DNA from: Halichoerus grypus
Taxonomy: Eukaryota > Chordata > Mammalia > Carnivora > Phocidae
Reading direction: 5' to 3'
Assembly (NCBI RefSeq): GCF_964656455.1
Contig: NC_135718.1
Location: forward strand, 53,845,008 to 53,909,007
DNA: 64,000 nucleotides
Positions 45,681 through 57,264 of the stretch are shown in pieces (position 1 is the first letter of the stretch; each line of letters starts with the position of its first letter). The notes beneath the pieces are model-generated. The model searched no databases. It had not been told where the DNA came from and saw nothing but the letters and a program-made list of their open reading frames with translations. Position numbers and translations under genes: made by a program.

Positions 45681-45844
45681 ATCTGATGAAAGCTCAGGTG
45701 CCTCTTCCCAGACAATGCATGCCAATGCTGTGCCCCATAGTTTCAGCATGTTTGGACTCCCTAGCACCCCAGATTCATAATCCGTACCCTGGAGCGAAGG
45801 CGTCTTCTGGGTGTTAGAGAGCGAGAACAGCTAACAGCCCAGGA

Positions 45845-45995
45845 AGGGCTAGCACTCGGTAAGTACCTACTCTGTACCAAGCACTGTGCTGGGCACCCAA
45901 CACAGGTACTCTCAAGTTTTCCTCACAAGCCCCAACAAGGGGGAGTGCGGGAGGAAACAGGCTCAGAAGGTTCCAGTATTGGCTTCAAGTCACAA
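45845..45995 (-). mobile_element. MIR (reverse)
   Basis: GTAAGTACCTACTCTGTACC, AAGCACTGTGCTGGGC and TTGGCTTCAAGTCACAAGG suggest reverse MIR; the middle is poor. Confidence 0.55.
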
Positions 45996-46479
45996 GGTGT
46001 GGTGAGTGGGTGGGGCGAGGGTGACTGGGGAATGGAGGCCTGTGCTGGGGTGGGTCTGGGGGACTCCACTGCTCTGTGGCAGAGGGGACAGGCCCAGGGC
46101 TTGGCGCCCAGTAAGGTGTGCCGAAGACAGGGGTGGGCGAGGGGTGCGAGGCAGCCCCGGCCTCTGAGGTTTGGGTACTGGTGAGGAAGTCCAGGCAGAT
46201 TTGAGAGGAGCTGAGACTCCTCTAGAAGGAGCTTGTGTCTCCCCTTCTGTGGCCTGCCTTTCCCAGAGCAGCCTGCCAGGACAGGAGCTGGAGCGGGAAC
46301 CCACGGGGCGGTGGGGGCCTCAGGGGTCCCGGCCCATCTCTCTCCCCTGGGACCGCCTTCCCCATTTCCATGACAGGATTAAGGACTGAAAAGGTGGACG
46401 GCAGTCTGCTCCGGGAGTGGGAGGTGCCTGTGGGGGGGGTGGGCGTGGGAGCTGGAGGGGACTTCCGACAAGAGCTGGC

Positions 46480-46730
46480 ACAGCAGATTCTGAGGCAGAA
46501 AATCCTATTTCTCAGGCCTTAATTCCAGTCAATTCCAGTCAAAGGGCTGATAGGCATCAGCTGGCAGTAATTTGTGCAGTTTATCTGCTCTTTTCACCTT
46601 CTATCGGTCCTTCACTGACGGGCAGGCCGACATGCCGCTGCTCGAGTGAGGAAATTAAAATTTGATGCAATAATCCCAAATAAGAAGGATTTTATGAGGT
46701 AATATATACACTTTAGATGAGGCATGCTGG
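46480..46730. promoter_or_regulatory. Candidate regulatory block in intron 8 (no repeat recognised)
   Basis: An AT-richer, non-repeat block in a GC-rich neighbourhood. It has TTAATTCC, a perfect tandem decamer AATTCCAGTC (46521-46540), CAGCTG, GTAATTTGTG, GAAATTAAAATTTG, GATGCAATAATCCC (OTX/homeodomain-like TAATCC) and TTTTATGAGG (CDX-like). This motif density is typical of conserved enhancers, but conservation cannot be tested from one sequence. Confidence 0.3.
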
Positions 46731-47918
46731 CCCGATACACTGATAGAGAGAGGCATACATGCTGGGAGCCGCAGATAAAGAGGAAGAGCAAGGCAGAGTG
46801 GGCAAGGGTCCGACCGGAGGCCCCGGGCCGGCAGCGGCCAGGCTGGGAGCGGGGACGCCTGGGTCCTCGGGGCGAGGAAGCTGAACAGGCCACGGTGCTC
46901 CTCGGCCCTGGCCGGCCTGGGAAGTACGGAGTTAAGTCAGGGTTCCACACTGTAAAGCGACATGCAGGGACCGGATCAAGGCATGGAAACCGATTAGAAG
47001 CCTGGAAAAATCAGGCTTGGAGCATAAGGGAATTGGCCTGCAGCAGAAAAAGCTGTGCTAGAGACATGGAAATGGGAGCACTCCTTTCAAGTGCGGGGGC
47101 AGGGAGGAAAGGCAGAGCTGTGTGCACGTGAGATAATTCTGTGGGCGCCCTGGGAGGAGTCCGACACCTCCCAGTTACTTCCTTGTCTGGCTCCTCCGAG
47201 CCCAGTCGTGACCCAAGTGGTGGGGCTCAGACCTGCCCCCTGGGAGCTCCCGAGGCATTGGCTTTAGCAGTCTCACAGCGCCCAAGGGACAACCGACTCA
47301 TAACCGCTGCGAGTGAATGCCTTGCTGGGGACTCTACACGAGCATGAGCATGCGATCTCCACTCCTTAAAACCCTCAGGGTAATGGAGGCCCTGCTGCAG
47401 ACAGGACCAGTCCGTTTCCCAATGAGGCAGCGGTCCACAGTGTGTGGGATTTGGCCAAGGCGAGTGCAGGGACCTGCTCCGAGTTTCTCTGGCTACGTGG
47501 CCACCATAATGTCCTCACTTCAGTCAACAAGTTAGCTTTGAGCACCTTCTCTGCACTCAGCCCTGGGCCCGATGTTCTGGGAGACCAGGTCCCAGAGACT
47601 CAGGCTCCTCGATTACCAGAAGCTCCAAAATAACCCACCCGCACATTGGTGAGCATCATAGGTGCAACTATAATTCAGTAGTAAATTACGCAAGCCAGGG
47701 AGAATCCACTCTACCAGAGCTGAGGGGAAAGAAATGGCTGGCTATGTCTGTGGGCTGGTGGGGATGAAGCCAGGGGAAAAAATTCTAAGAAAGGTGGCCA
47801 GTAAGCTGGGAACCAACAGATGGGCAGATTTTGGATTGGTGACAGGAACAGGCATGAGGGTGATGAGGATGGTAGGATGGTGAGAGGACTGGTCTGACCA
47901 GGGCATTGTTCATTTGAT

Positions 47919-47967
47919 TGTTCGTTCGTTCGTTTGTTCATTCATTCATTCATTCATTCATTCATTC
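47919..47967 (+). repeat. (TTCG)n / (TTCA)n tetranucleotide repeat
   Basis: Three GTTC units followed by about seven to eight uninterrupted ATTC units. Probable polymorphic short tandem repeat. Confidence 0.95.
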
Positions 47968-49572
47968 CACAAACCCATCCTTAGCACCCCTGATGTGCTA
48001 TGCCCACAGCAGACCCCATCCCTGCTGAACTATGCGTCCGGTCCAGCAGGGAAACAGAGGCTGAGCAAGCTGTCCAAAGGTGCTGAGTGCTAAGAAGGGG
48101 ATGTCCAGGGGCCAGGGGCAGTTGGAAGGCCCCACCTCCTCTGAAAGGTCAGGGAAGGCCTCCCTGGGCTGAGAAGATGTGGGCGTAGCAAAGAGATTTT
48201 TGAAGGAGATAGCCTTTAGTCTCAAAAGCCAGAGGACCTGCTGTCCATGGACCACTAAGAAAGAGCAGATTAGGGTAGGGGGCATTGAGATGTCCCCCTC
48301 TACCCTAAATTCAGCTTCAGACACCTGCAACAGGAGACCAAAGGGCATCTTGCTTGTTAGATCTTCCAGCCCACACCTGGCCCCGATAAGGAAGTGGCTA
48401 CCCCCAGACACCTGGAGACAGAAGCAGAGTGCTTTCAGGATGCCATGGTCAGGATGGACCATAGTCTCCAAACTGGAGGTCGGCCTTCCCTGGCCTGTGG
48501 TGGCCTACAGGTAGTCTGCACCCTGGCCAAGGGAAGCCTGTCTCTCACTCATACCTAATTCTGTGAGCCCGTGCAGGTGGGGCCCCTAACACCCACATGT
48601 TCAGGTGGGTGCCCTACTTGGCTCTCAATGTTTTGCGTCCTTCCTCTAAGCACGCTGAGTTCCCTCAAAAGGAAGGGCACGTTTTTCTTTCCATAAGAGC
48701 GGCCCCCCAAGCTGCATGTCCAGGGGTTGTAGCTGCCCAGAGAAGCCAGCTTTTCTTAATTTAGCCGCGCAGTGTGTGTGTGCTTTATTCTAGTTTGTAC
48801 AGAAGCATGGATGGCTACCAGACAAGGGCTGGTGAGCCAAGCTGCCCACCCCCTGCCCCTGCCAAGCGGGCAGTAGCATGCTTGGTTCTTTAAGACCCCC
48901 GGTCACAACTGACTGGACCAGAGGCAGACACAGGGCCCAAGGGCAGCCAATTTATAGCCTGGCTGGAGCTCTGTGACCTTGTGACATGGCACAAAATCAG
49001 GAGCACACCCAATCAGATGCCTCTTTTGAAAACGTGGGACTTCAGAAATCCAAAGATGAAGCAGTTAGAAGGGCAACTGGAGCTGTGTGCTCTCCGAGAA
49101 GAGCCAAGCCCGAGAGGACCGGGGAGTGGAGAGCACAGTGCTTCCACCTTGGGCAGAGCTAGTTGGCTGAGAGAGGCAGACTGACCCATGGGGAATGCGG
49201 CTGAGCCCAAATGTGATTTGGTAAGCCTGGCTGAGTCCAAGTCTGCTCTCCAGACCAGGCTGGTTCCACAGGCGTCCCTCTCATCCCACATCAATCTTTC
49301 TGAACTGCCCCTCTTAGTTTATACTAGTAAGTCTTTGTGTTTTTACCCCTTGGAGCCCTCTGGAGATGAAGTGAGAGGGTGAGGACATGGGACGTGGTGG
49401 TGTGGTATGAAGAGGAGGTTGGGCTTTCACTGGGCTAAGACACCCAACACTGACATGCATAGGGACTGAGGGGAGTAAGAAACGCCAAGGAAGAGCCTGT
49501 CCGGCCAAACAGGGCCCCCATCCCTAAGAGAAGCTCAGAGGGGAGTCCCCCGAGGGCCACGGAGCGTCTTAC

Positions 49573-49701
49573 CGGAGGAGAATGCTCGTAGATGTTAGTG
49601 CTGTAAGGCAGGTTGATGAAGATGGGGTCCATGTCCTGGACATCTGTGATGACGATGGCTAAGTTGGCCAGGGTGGACAGAGGCCTGGTCTTGTCTTGAT
49701 C
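49573..49701 (-). CDS. CDH23: CDH23 exon 8: end of EC2, EC2-EC3 linker, start of EC3
   Basis: This exon is 129 nt, 43 codons, phase 0 at both ends. The acceptor is CTCTAAG then GAT; the donor is CCG then GTAAGA. It encodes DQDKTRPLSTLANLAIVITD, the last EC2 strands, followed by DVQDMDPIF, a diverged form of the DXNDN linker that is normal for CDH23 EC2-EC3, and then the first EC3 strand ending in YEHSPP. Human residues are about 209-251. The preceding exon ends on NAT, so the junction gives NAT-DQD and re-forms both an N-glycosylation sequon and the XDXD-like acidic pair. The acceptor carries AAG rather than the favoured CAG, which is common and functional. Confidence 0.98.
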
Positions 49702-49744
49702 CTTAGAGGACAAAGAATACACAGCCTGAGGGGGTGACACTGTT

Positions 49745-49822
49745 GACACGCACACATGTGCGTGCACACACACACACCATCTGAACACACATGACACCCA
49801 TGTGCACAAACATGTGTGCCCA
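49745..49822. repeat. CA/TG-rich alternating purine-pyrimidine tract
   Basis: CACGCACACATGTGCGTGCA, then CACACACACACC and more CA-rich sequence, ending ATGTGTGCCCATGG. It lies 45-120 nt upstream of the exon 8 acceptor on the gene strand and is prone to Z-DNA. Confidence 0.85.
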
Positions 49823-50589
49823 TGGATGCAAGTGCTCTGGGGGAGCACTTAGTACACAGAAGTTCGAGAACTCGAAGAACCCACAGTGATCTTTGACCTG
49901 TGCAGGAAAAGATAAACAGGGCCCCCCAGTCCTGGCAGAAGGTGGCTTGTCCAATGTCACAAAGCAGGGTTGGATAGAGTCAGATCTCCTGCCCCCAGCC
50001 CAGCCTCGGCCTGATCATCCCAGACATGTCATGGGTGGGATGACTGGCTTGGGGTCAAGAGATGGTACTGTCCTTAGCAACTTCTCTTGATTCAGACAGA
50101 GGGCCACTGGCCCTCGCCATACCCACTTCCTGCCCCCTCTCATCCCGGGGCAGCAAGGGAATGACCAGGATGGGTGTTCCTCAGAAGAAAGGCCCTCTGA
50201 CAGCAGAGGGGGCCACTCTGAGACCCCTGCCCTGTACCCAAGGTTTACTGGTCAAGCAAGTTTTCTGGCAGAACCAGCAGGGGGAGCTCCAGGGCCTGTG
50301 ACATTTGGGGGACTCCAGGAAGAAATCCTGAGAGGTCATGCGGGCCATCCGCCTGTGGCCAGGCAGGCAATGTTTAAACCCTCCTAGTCAGTTGGAAATT
50401 TAGCCTTAGGAAAGCTCGTCAAGAAAGGAAACCAGAAACACAGCTTCTATAGCCCTAACGTACACAGCCCACCATGATAAACTGTTTAAATAGCCCTCTG
50501 TTATTGAATGACAATAACCCATGGGAATAGACTCCGAGCTGAGAGCAGATGAGGTTGCACGCACGGTGCTAGCACCTGTTTGCTTCTGT

Positions 50590-50740
50590 GGATACCATGT
50601 GCCCAGTATTCAGATATATTAACGGAGACTCAGAGAGGTTATTCAGATACGAGACTCACAGAGGTAACTTGCCCAGAGTCACACAGTGGGTAAGTGTGTA
50701 GCCAGGACTCAACTCAGATCCTTCTGCAATGAAAACCTGC
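50590..50740 (-). mobile_element. MIR (reverse) with small internal duplication
   Basis: GAGACTCAGAGAGGTTATTC and GAGACTCACAGAGGTAACTT are tandem near-copies. They are followed by AGAGTCACACAGTGGGTAAG and CCAGGACTCAACTCAGATCC, the normal reverse MIR order. Confidence 0.75.
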
Positions 50741-53019
50741 CCTAACTGCTTTGATCTGGGGCCCTAACATCAGCTCAGGCCCTGACTTGCTGGGTTGCTT
50801 CGAATAGATTCTCTTCCCTCTTGGGGTCTCAATTTCCTTCTCTGTGAGATGAAGGGGCTCAATGCAAGGACCTCCATGGACCCTTGGGCCTGTAAATTCT
50901 CTGGTCTTGGATTTGAAGAGTGACTGCACTCTGATTAGGTCTTCCTTGATCTGGGGGGACCGGAGCGATGCAAAGCATTCCTCCCATGACAACAAGCCTA
51001 GAGCCTGTCCCTGCCCTCCGGATAGAGAAGTGCAGCAGAGCCTTTGGGAAGGGAAGGCAGATTGTCCTAGGAGTCCTCAGGGGCAGCCATGGAGAGGGCG
51101 AGGGACTTCGGGGGGAGGACTGGGTACAGCAGGGTGGAGGAGGTCTGCATGCAGGAAGAGCCACTGGGGAGACAGCCTCTCGGGCTCCAAGACAATGGAA
51201 ACCCACGGCCCAGGCTTGGGGACTGCCCCTAGTGTGAGAGCTCTTGGTCAGGGACCTGAACAACCAGGCAGACAGGGCCAGACTAGGAGGAACAGAAGTC
51301 CCTTGACCTTTTGAGCAGGGGAGGCCAGTGGTTCTCATTTACCATTACCAGGCTTTGCGTGTAGGTGGCTTTGTCCAGCCTGGCACCTGCCCTCCCTGTC
51401 CCACAGTCTCAGGGCCACAGCCCTGCTCCTGCCACAGATCCCCCCATCCAGCTTACCTCGGACTCTGGGGCTGGGGAAAGGGGATGGCAGTGGACATACG
51501 TGGCCGGGCAGGCACCTCGCCAGGCTCCCAGCTAGCAGTCTCAGCAGCCGCTCCCCGGGAAGTCCTCCCGTTTCCCCACCTGCTGCCCACCCAGGGGTGG
51601 CTGGGAGCCCACACTGCTCCCTGCGACGCCCCACAGGAGAATCTCCTTGGGGAAATGTCCAGCAGCCAAGGGCACCGCGCCAGGCCTGAGGGGGGCCGCG
51701 CTTCAGGGGCGGGAGCCATCCGTGCAGAAGGGCCCCTCCTGTTCCGCAGCTTCCAGGCCTGCTCGCCAGCAAGATTAACAGCAATTTAACTGTATTCACC
51801 ATCTCAGCTGGAGCCCAGGCCTCTTGACAGGTCTGGCCACCCAGGTTCTTGCCTGCGCCCGGCTCTGGTCTCTTCCCTGCCCGCCCAAAGCCATTTTCAG
51901 GGAAGATGGAAATTACTCCACAGGGACAGGTGCATACAAGAAAGAGAGCAAGCGTCTGTGTGTTTCTGGGCCCGGCGTGTGCAAATGGACGGCAGCTGGA
52001 GGGGCACCACGGCTGTGTGTGGGTGCGAGGCCGCGCGCAAGGGCACAGGTGCGTGCAGAGAGCGGGTTCCGGTCTTGCACACCCCCTTGATCCCAGAAGT
52101 CAGGTTTACGAAGAGCAGGACACATGACCTCCTGGGGGAACCCACACTTAACCAGGGGAGAAGGAAAGAATGTGAATGGCACCCGCAGTGGCCTCCCCAG
52201 GAAAAGCGCGCATTTCCTGGCTCCTGGGGACTCTCTACACCTTGCCCAAGCCCGGGGAAACCCCATCTTTCAAACCGGACCCTTGGCCTAGTCCATGTGC
52301 CTTACCCCAGGATCTGGGCTCTGTGACCTGCAGTGCAGGTCTGAGCCCCCAGTGCAGCCGTGACATGGGGCCAGGGGGGATGCTGGGGGTCAGGCAAATG
52401 GGTCCTGATGGGTCAAGAGGGACTCCTGTAACTCGTTTCACACTCGGCCTGAGCTTTGTAAACAGAAATCTTAGGGACAAGAGGCCGGCTCTCGCCCTGC
52501 TGCCTGCTGAAGGCTTCAGCTTGACCTGGAAACAGAGGGAGGAGCCCGCAGGAGAGGAGTGCAGGGCCGGGAGCCTGCTCGGGGTTTGGTCTGCCTGTCC
52601 CCCAGGCCCTCGCAAACAGCAGGCCACAGAAGCCAAGCGGCTGTGATGATCTGGAAACTCAGAAACTTCTGGCCACGGGGCACCGGACTGCTGTCAGACA
52701 AACTGGGTTTGTGTTCTTGCTCCCCACGACTCATCGGTGTGTGAGTCTCAATGGTGTCAGCCATAAAATGGGACAATTATTCCCTTCTCTCTCCTCCCTC
52801 TCCAGCCTGACTAATCCCGGAATTCCCAGGACCCAGCACGGTGCTTGGTGCACATGGGAGGGCCCTCCTGTGTAAGTGTCACCACTCGGGAGCAGTGGCC
52901 AGGATGCCCGGACCCTCTGTCGCCTGCGTGTAGGGTGGTGTCAGGACACTGCTGGGCTGCCACCTCTGTCTGAGGTTCCAGAGAGCGAGGGGACACCCCA
53001 CACTGTGAACGTGCTACAG

Positions 53020-53215
53020 GGTTTCAGTGCAGGCTCTGGAGTGCAGCGGCTGGGTCACCATGGGCAATGACCTGAATTACTCCTGGACCTCAGTTTCCTC
53101 ATCTGTAGAATGGGTAACTTAATATTACGTAGGAGATAGGGCTGCCGTGGGGTTTAATGGAGACGATCCATCTGAGTGCTCGGCACAGCACCGCTCCCGT
53201 TCTTATTGTGACTAT
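53020..53215 (+). mobile_element. MIR
   Basis: GCAGGCTCTGGAGTGCAGCG, GGACCTCAGTTTCCTCATCT, GTAGAATGGGTAACTTAATA and GAGTGCTCGGCACAGCACC follow MIR. Confidence 0.8.
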
Positions 53216-53319
53216 TGCCAGCATCGCTATTACAGAGCCTGGACCAGCAGGGAAGGACGCTGGTGTCCCGTTGCTCTCTCCCAGGGCGGGAGGAGGCAGA
53301 CCTCCGGGGCGGCACTCAC

Positions 53320-53514
53320 CGTGGCATTGACGGTGAGCTGGTAGGCCTGCGTGGTCTCGTAGTCCAGCTCCCGGACCACTGTGACAATGCCGCGGGCGCT
53401 GTCGATGGCGAAGAACGGGGAGGGGGGCTGGAAGGAGTAGAGGACGCTGCCCCCTGCACCCAGGTCGGGGTCTGTGGCGTTCACGATGAAGATGGGCGTC
53501 CCCACCGGCGTGTT
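53320..53514 (-). CDS. CDH23: CDH23 exon 7: most of EC2
   Basis: This exon is 195 nt, 65 codons, phase 0 at both ends. The acceptor is a pyrimidine-rich tract ending CACCCCCAG before AAC; the donor is ACG then GTGAGTG. The peptide begins NTPVGTPIFIVNATDPDLGA, where NATDPD is the XDXD calcium motif and also an N-glycosylation sequon. It continues with the FFAIDSARG strand-turn, then RELDYE (the LDRE-equivalent calcium motif), and ends QAYQLTVNAT with a second sequon. Human residues are about 144-208. EC1 and EC2 form the handshake with protocadherin-15, so this exon is part of the tip-link bond region. It is the most CpG-rich exon here, with no other oddity. Confidence 0.98.
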
Positions 53515-54124
53515 CTGGGGGTGAAGCAAAGCAAACAAAAGGGTGAGTGGTGCTCGGAGCAGCTAACTTTGTCGGTGACTATTCCCCCAAAGCCCATTAA
53601 CCACGTCCCTCCAGCCAACCAGACCTGCGGCTTTGTCATTTTTATTCTAAGAGGGTTGAGAGGAATTTAAAATGCAGTATCTATTTTTTTTTCCCTTTTT
53701 TTGATGGCCTCCTGGTGGCTATAACAACACCAGTTCTAAAGATGATCTGCTCATCCTGGCGTTCTGGAGGAGGGCCTTTTGGTCCCCAAACCCCTGTTTC
53801 TTGGCGGTGTCGCTTCCTCTGTGGAGTGGCCCTTGGCTGCCCATGCCTCGGGGCCGGGGCTGCTCTGGGGGGCCCCCGGGAGTCTGCGTGTCGGGAGGCT
53901 TCATGGGCGGGGAGCTGAGAGGTGTGTGCCGCAGGCAGGTGGCAGGGGGCCTTGAGGGCTTTGCCTGGCCCCACAGAGGTTCCTTGGGTTGCCCTGGGGA
54001 AGGGCATCCACATGCCATCCCTGGGTCACAGCAGCCTGCCACGAGAGGCCCACAAGACCCACTCGAATGGTACCACCTCCTGGGAGCCTACCATGATTCC
54101 CTCTGCTACACACTGTGTATAGAC

Positions 54125-54410
54125 CCCTGCTCTTTTCTGACTTGGGGTCTCTGGTTAAATGTTAACTTCCTCATGGAGCCTTCCCGACCCCTAAGGCAGG
54201 TCAGCCCCTGCCATGCCCCCACCCTCCACCACTGTTTATACTAAGGTTCCCACCTCACCCAGGGGATTTTCATCATCCGCCTATCTTCTGTAATTCCTTG
54301 GTCAGTGCCCATCTTCCCTCACCGCACAGGTACCCCACGGAAGCCACAGGGCTCCAGCTGCCTAGCCTAGCTCCGTGCCTGGCACACGGCAGGTGTTCCA
54401 TCCATAGCCT
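54125..54410 (+). mobile_element. L2 LINE 3' end
   Basis: TTAAATGTTAACTTCCTCAT, GGAGCCTTCCCGACCCCTAA and CTCCGTGCCTGGCACACGGC, then AGGTGTTCCATCC, follow the L2 tail. Confidence 0.65.
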
Positions 54411-54654
54411 TTCTGAAGATGCTGAGAGCCCTCAGCGCATGCTCAGGCTCTGTGTGCATCTCTGCCCAACTGCCGGCTCTCATCACCGCAGCGCCCACCT
54501 CAGTGCCCGACATGGAAGCTGTGCCTGTGGAATACTGGGTGAGGGGATTTATTCATAATTTAGCAGGCTGTGGGCACACCGGCAGATAGGCAATCCGATG
54601 AGGCTCTTCACAGAGACAAAGGGTACAAACAATCCCTGCTCCCGCTGACTGAGT

Positions 54655-54785
54655 GTCCTTTGAAAAGGAAGCTAAGGCTCAGAGAGGTTAAGTAACTTGC
54701 CCAGGTCACACAGCTAAGCAGTGGGAGAAGAGGGCCTGGAGTTCAGGGCTGGCTAATTCTAAGCCACTGATCTTATGCTCTGTAC
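54655..54785 (-). mobile_element. MIR (reverse)
   Basis: GCTAAGGCTCAGAGAGGTTA, AGTAACTTGCCCAGGTCACA and CAGCTAAGCAGTGGG are the reverse MIR core, well conserved. Confidence 0.8.
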
Positions 54786-55394
54786 TGAATACTTCTCCAA
54801 AACACTGAGGGCAATTCTTTCCCTACCTCCTCTCTATGGTGCTGAGCTCAAGTGCCCCCAGGGGTGGTACCTCCCAGCCAGCAGCGTGGGACTAGCCCGT
54901 TAGGTCCCTCACGGCACAGATAATATTCCTGGCCCTGTGTTTATTCCCATTGGGATGATGACTGGGTCCCTTTGGACATCTGTAGGGTTCTTTTCAAGGA
55001 GGGCACCCACACTGCTGCCTCCTCCCTGTGCTGCTGGCCATGACCTGGGCCCTGTGTCATTGCTTTGAGCAGCTTCTGTCCCTGGGTCATGCTCGCAGCC
55101 CTGTCCCGGGATCATCTGCTTGAGGCAAGGGTGTTCTTTATAAGACCCCCCTGTCGGGCTGGAAAGGGCTTCTGGAGAACAAGGCTATGGAGCTGCCTCT
55201 GTTTCTTTCTGAGTGTGCTGACTCTCCCCCATCACTACACAAGTGCCAGGCTCCTAATCTATCTTCCCATCAACACAGAGGACAGGAGGCCCCTCTCCTC
55301 CACACCATCCATGACTCCCCGGTGCCCCTTGCATAGAACACAGGCCCACATGCCTGGCCCTGTCTCCTCCTTCACACTTTATTTCCTGGCAGGC

Positions 55395-55463
55395 ATCCCT
55401 TCTTGGCCTCTTGGCTAAGATCATGTGTAGCATCTATTTGTATTGGTTTAATATTTTCTGGTA
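55395..55463 (+). pseudogene. U2 snRNA pseudogene, 5' fragment
   Basis: The block starting ATCCCTTCTTGGCCTCTTGG, then CTAAGATCATGTGTAGCATC and GGTTTAATATTTTCTG, aligns base for base to the first ~65 nt of U2 snRNA. It covers stem I, the loop that pairs with U6, and the branch-point recognition region. The branch-pairing GTAGTA is changed to GTAGCA, and other substitutions break stem I. Sequence after about 55463 is unrelated, so the Sm site and 3' stems are absent and no U2 promoter elements are seen upstream. It cannot be a functional snRNA. It lies antisense to CDH23 in intron 6. Short 3'-truncated U2 retrocopies are common in mammals. Confidence 0.75.
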
Positions 55464-55639
55464 GGTAGAGCTATTTGTACTTCTCAAACCCAGCAGGCTG
55501 CCTCACGCCTTGGGGCTTCTGAACCTCCTTTTCCTTTGCTAGGCCTTCCCTCCTCAGCTCGGTGGCTTGGAAAACAGATGCTCTCTTTCCCTCCAGAAGA
55601 GAATCAAGTGTGCAAGGGGGCAGAGTGGACAAGTGCCAG

Positions 55640-55835
55640 GATTTCAGGGATTGACAGACTCTGTCGGAACCCCAGCCTTGCTGTGTGTCTTTGGGTTACT
55701 TAATCTCTCTGATCCTTAATCCCTTCTCTGTCCACTGAAGTTAATAATATCCCATAGGGTTAGGGTGAAGAGAACATGAGCTCCTGAGTGCAAATTCCCC
55801 AGCATATAATAAATGCTCAGAAATGGGCAGTTGTA
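55640..55835 (+). mobile_element. MIR
   Basis: TTGCTGTGTGTCTTTGGGTT, ACTTAATCTCTCTGATCCTT, CATAGGGTTAGGGTGAAGAG and TATAATAAATGCTCAGAAAT follow MIR. Confidence 0.78.
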
Positions 55836-57264
55836 ATGTTGTCATCTTGTGCCTGCTGGAGGACTGCAGACAAGAATGCCTTCGAGGGGAGGGCAGGCAG
55901 GTGTCAAGAAGCACTATGAATATTAATGATAATACTGTGCTGGGCATTCCCTGTCTGCACCCCCCAGATCACTGAGTACCCTGCTCTGTGTCCCCCTCCC
56001 CACCCCAGGGAGACCTCAGTGGATTGCTTCCAGCCCCAGGTTCCCTTGCAGGCTGGCTTCTGCCCAGGGAAGGTGCTAGTAGGAGCTTAGAGTTTGGGAA
56101 AGAGTCAGGAGGAGAGTTTGGGTATTACTTTTCCACTCCTTCCAGCTCCAAGTCAGCAGCCCCTGCTCCTTGGCCGCAGCCTTCAGTGGGCTCCCTAAGC
56201 CCCACTATCCCCTCCCCTTCCCCCTCCAGCCCTAGGAGCTCCTGCTGGTCCCAGGTGCCTCAACATCCCTTAATGCCCTGTAGCCCTGCCCACCCTCTGT
56301 CAGGGTCTCTTCACTGAAATGCCTTTGTTGGAACTGAGATGAACTGTTTCCTGGGGGACTTGTTGGGTGCGGGCACTCTGCAGATATACACCCTGGGCCA
56401 CAAGGTGCAGAGCCCTGAAGTCTGAGCTCCCCTGGTGCTGGGCTTGGTGGAGCCAGCCCCCACCCCAACAAGCTGCCACAATGGCACTGGTTTTGAGATC
56501 TTTACAAGTCTCTCAGCTAAACTACAGTTCTCCTGCTTCCCCCTGCCCTCTCTAGATCCTATATGCGCATCACACGTGAACACGGGAGTCAGCCCCACAC
56601 TCCAGAACAAAACATTCCAGTAGGGCCTGGGGTTTCTGCCACGAGAGGGAAGGACATGTCCCAATTTCAGAGCAGCCAGTCCCCCGGGAGGCAGCTCGAA
56701 AGCATGTCAGAGCACATCCCACAAGGAGCCAGTACCCAGAGGAGAGGGATGGCTCCCACGAGAATGTCAGCTCTCCAGGCCCCTGCCTCGGGGAGGAGGG
56801 GACATTTCACCCATGCATACCTCATGGTCCGGGGCAAAGGCTCTCTGGGCAACTGATCAGACGATTTAAAAGCAAGATCCAAGAAGACAAGGAGAAAGGG
56901 GAAAAAGAAGGAATGGTCCTGTGTCTGACCTTCTTAGATTATGTTTCATGCCCTGCAGTGAAAACCCATTTAATTTCTGCATAACTTAGAAAAGGTTTTA
57001 AATGGGCCTGGCAAAGAGCCATTCATATACTTAGAAGGGACAAGCCATTGGAGAGAAAAGAATGCTGACTTCCTGCATTTCAGATCCTGGATGCCATGCT
57101 CGATCGGGGATATGGGGGCGCGGCACTCATCAGCACCTACACTGGGGGGGCTTTTCCAAGCACCCAGCTGCTGCTTCATGCAAATGTGCAGATGTGTCCC
57201 TTTAAAGGTCTACACCTTCCATGTGAGCAGATTTCCTCTATGGGCTTCCGAGTACACTGCAGAC

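Larger units (their letters stand above)
41992..49572 (-). other. CDH23: CDH23 intron 8
   Basis: A 7.6 kb intron. It carries MIR copies around 42300, 43830-44145, 45475 and 45845, and a TTCA/TTCG tetranucleotide repeat at 47919-47967. An AT-richer block at 46480-46730 is a candidate conserved element. The blocks 42440-43820, 44150-45470, 46000-46470, 46730-47910 and 47970-49570 show no recognised gene or firm repeat. A protein-like reading on the minus strand at 43040-43330 is discussed in the findings. Confidence 0.85.
49702..53319 (-). other. CDH23: CDH23 intron 7
   Basis: A 3.6 kb intron. A CA/GT-rich alternating stretch (49745-49822) lies just upstream of the exon 8 acceptor, a MIR with a small internal tandem duplication lies at 50590-50740, and another MIR at 53020-53215 ends about 100 nt from the exon 7 donor. 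A weak MIR-like stretch lies at 50765-50860. I recognise nothing in 49830-50580 or 50870-53010; both are unique, GC-rich sequence. Confidence 0.85.

Noticed and set aside
53320..53514. CpG island or alternative promoter over exon 7
   Set aside because: The CpG excess is confined to the coding exon and its near flank and is explained by codon use; no initiator or upstream elements stand out.
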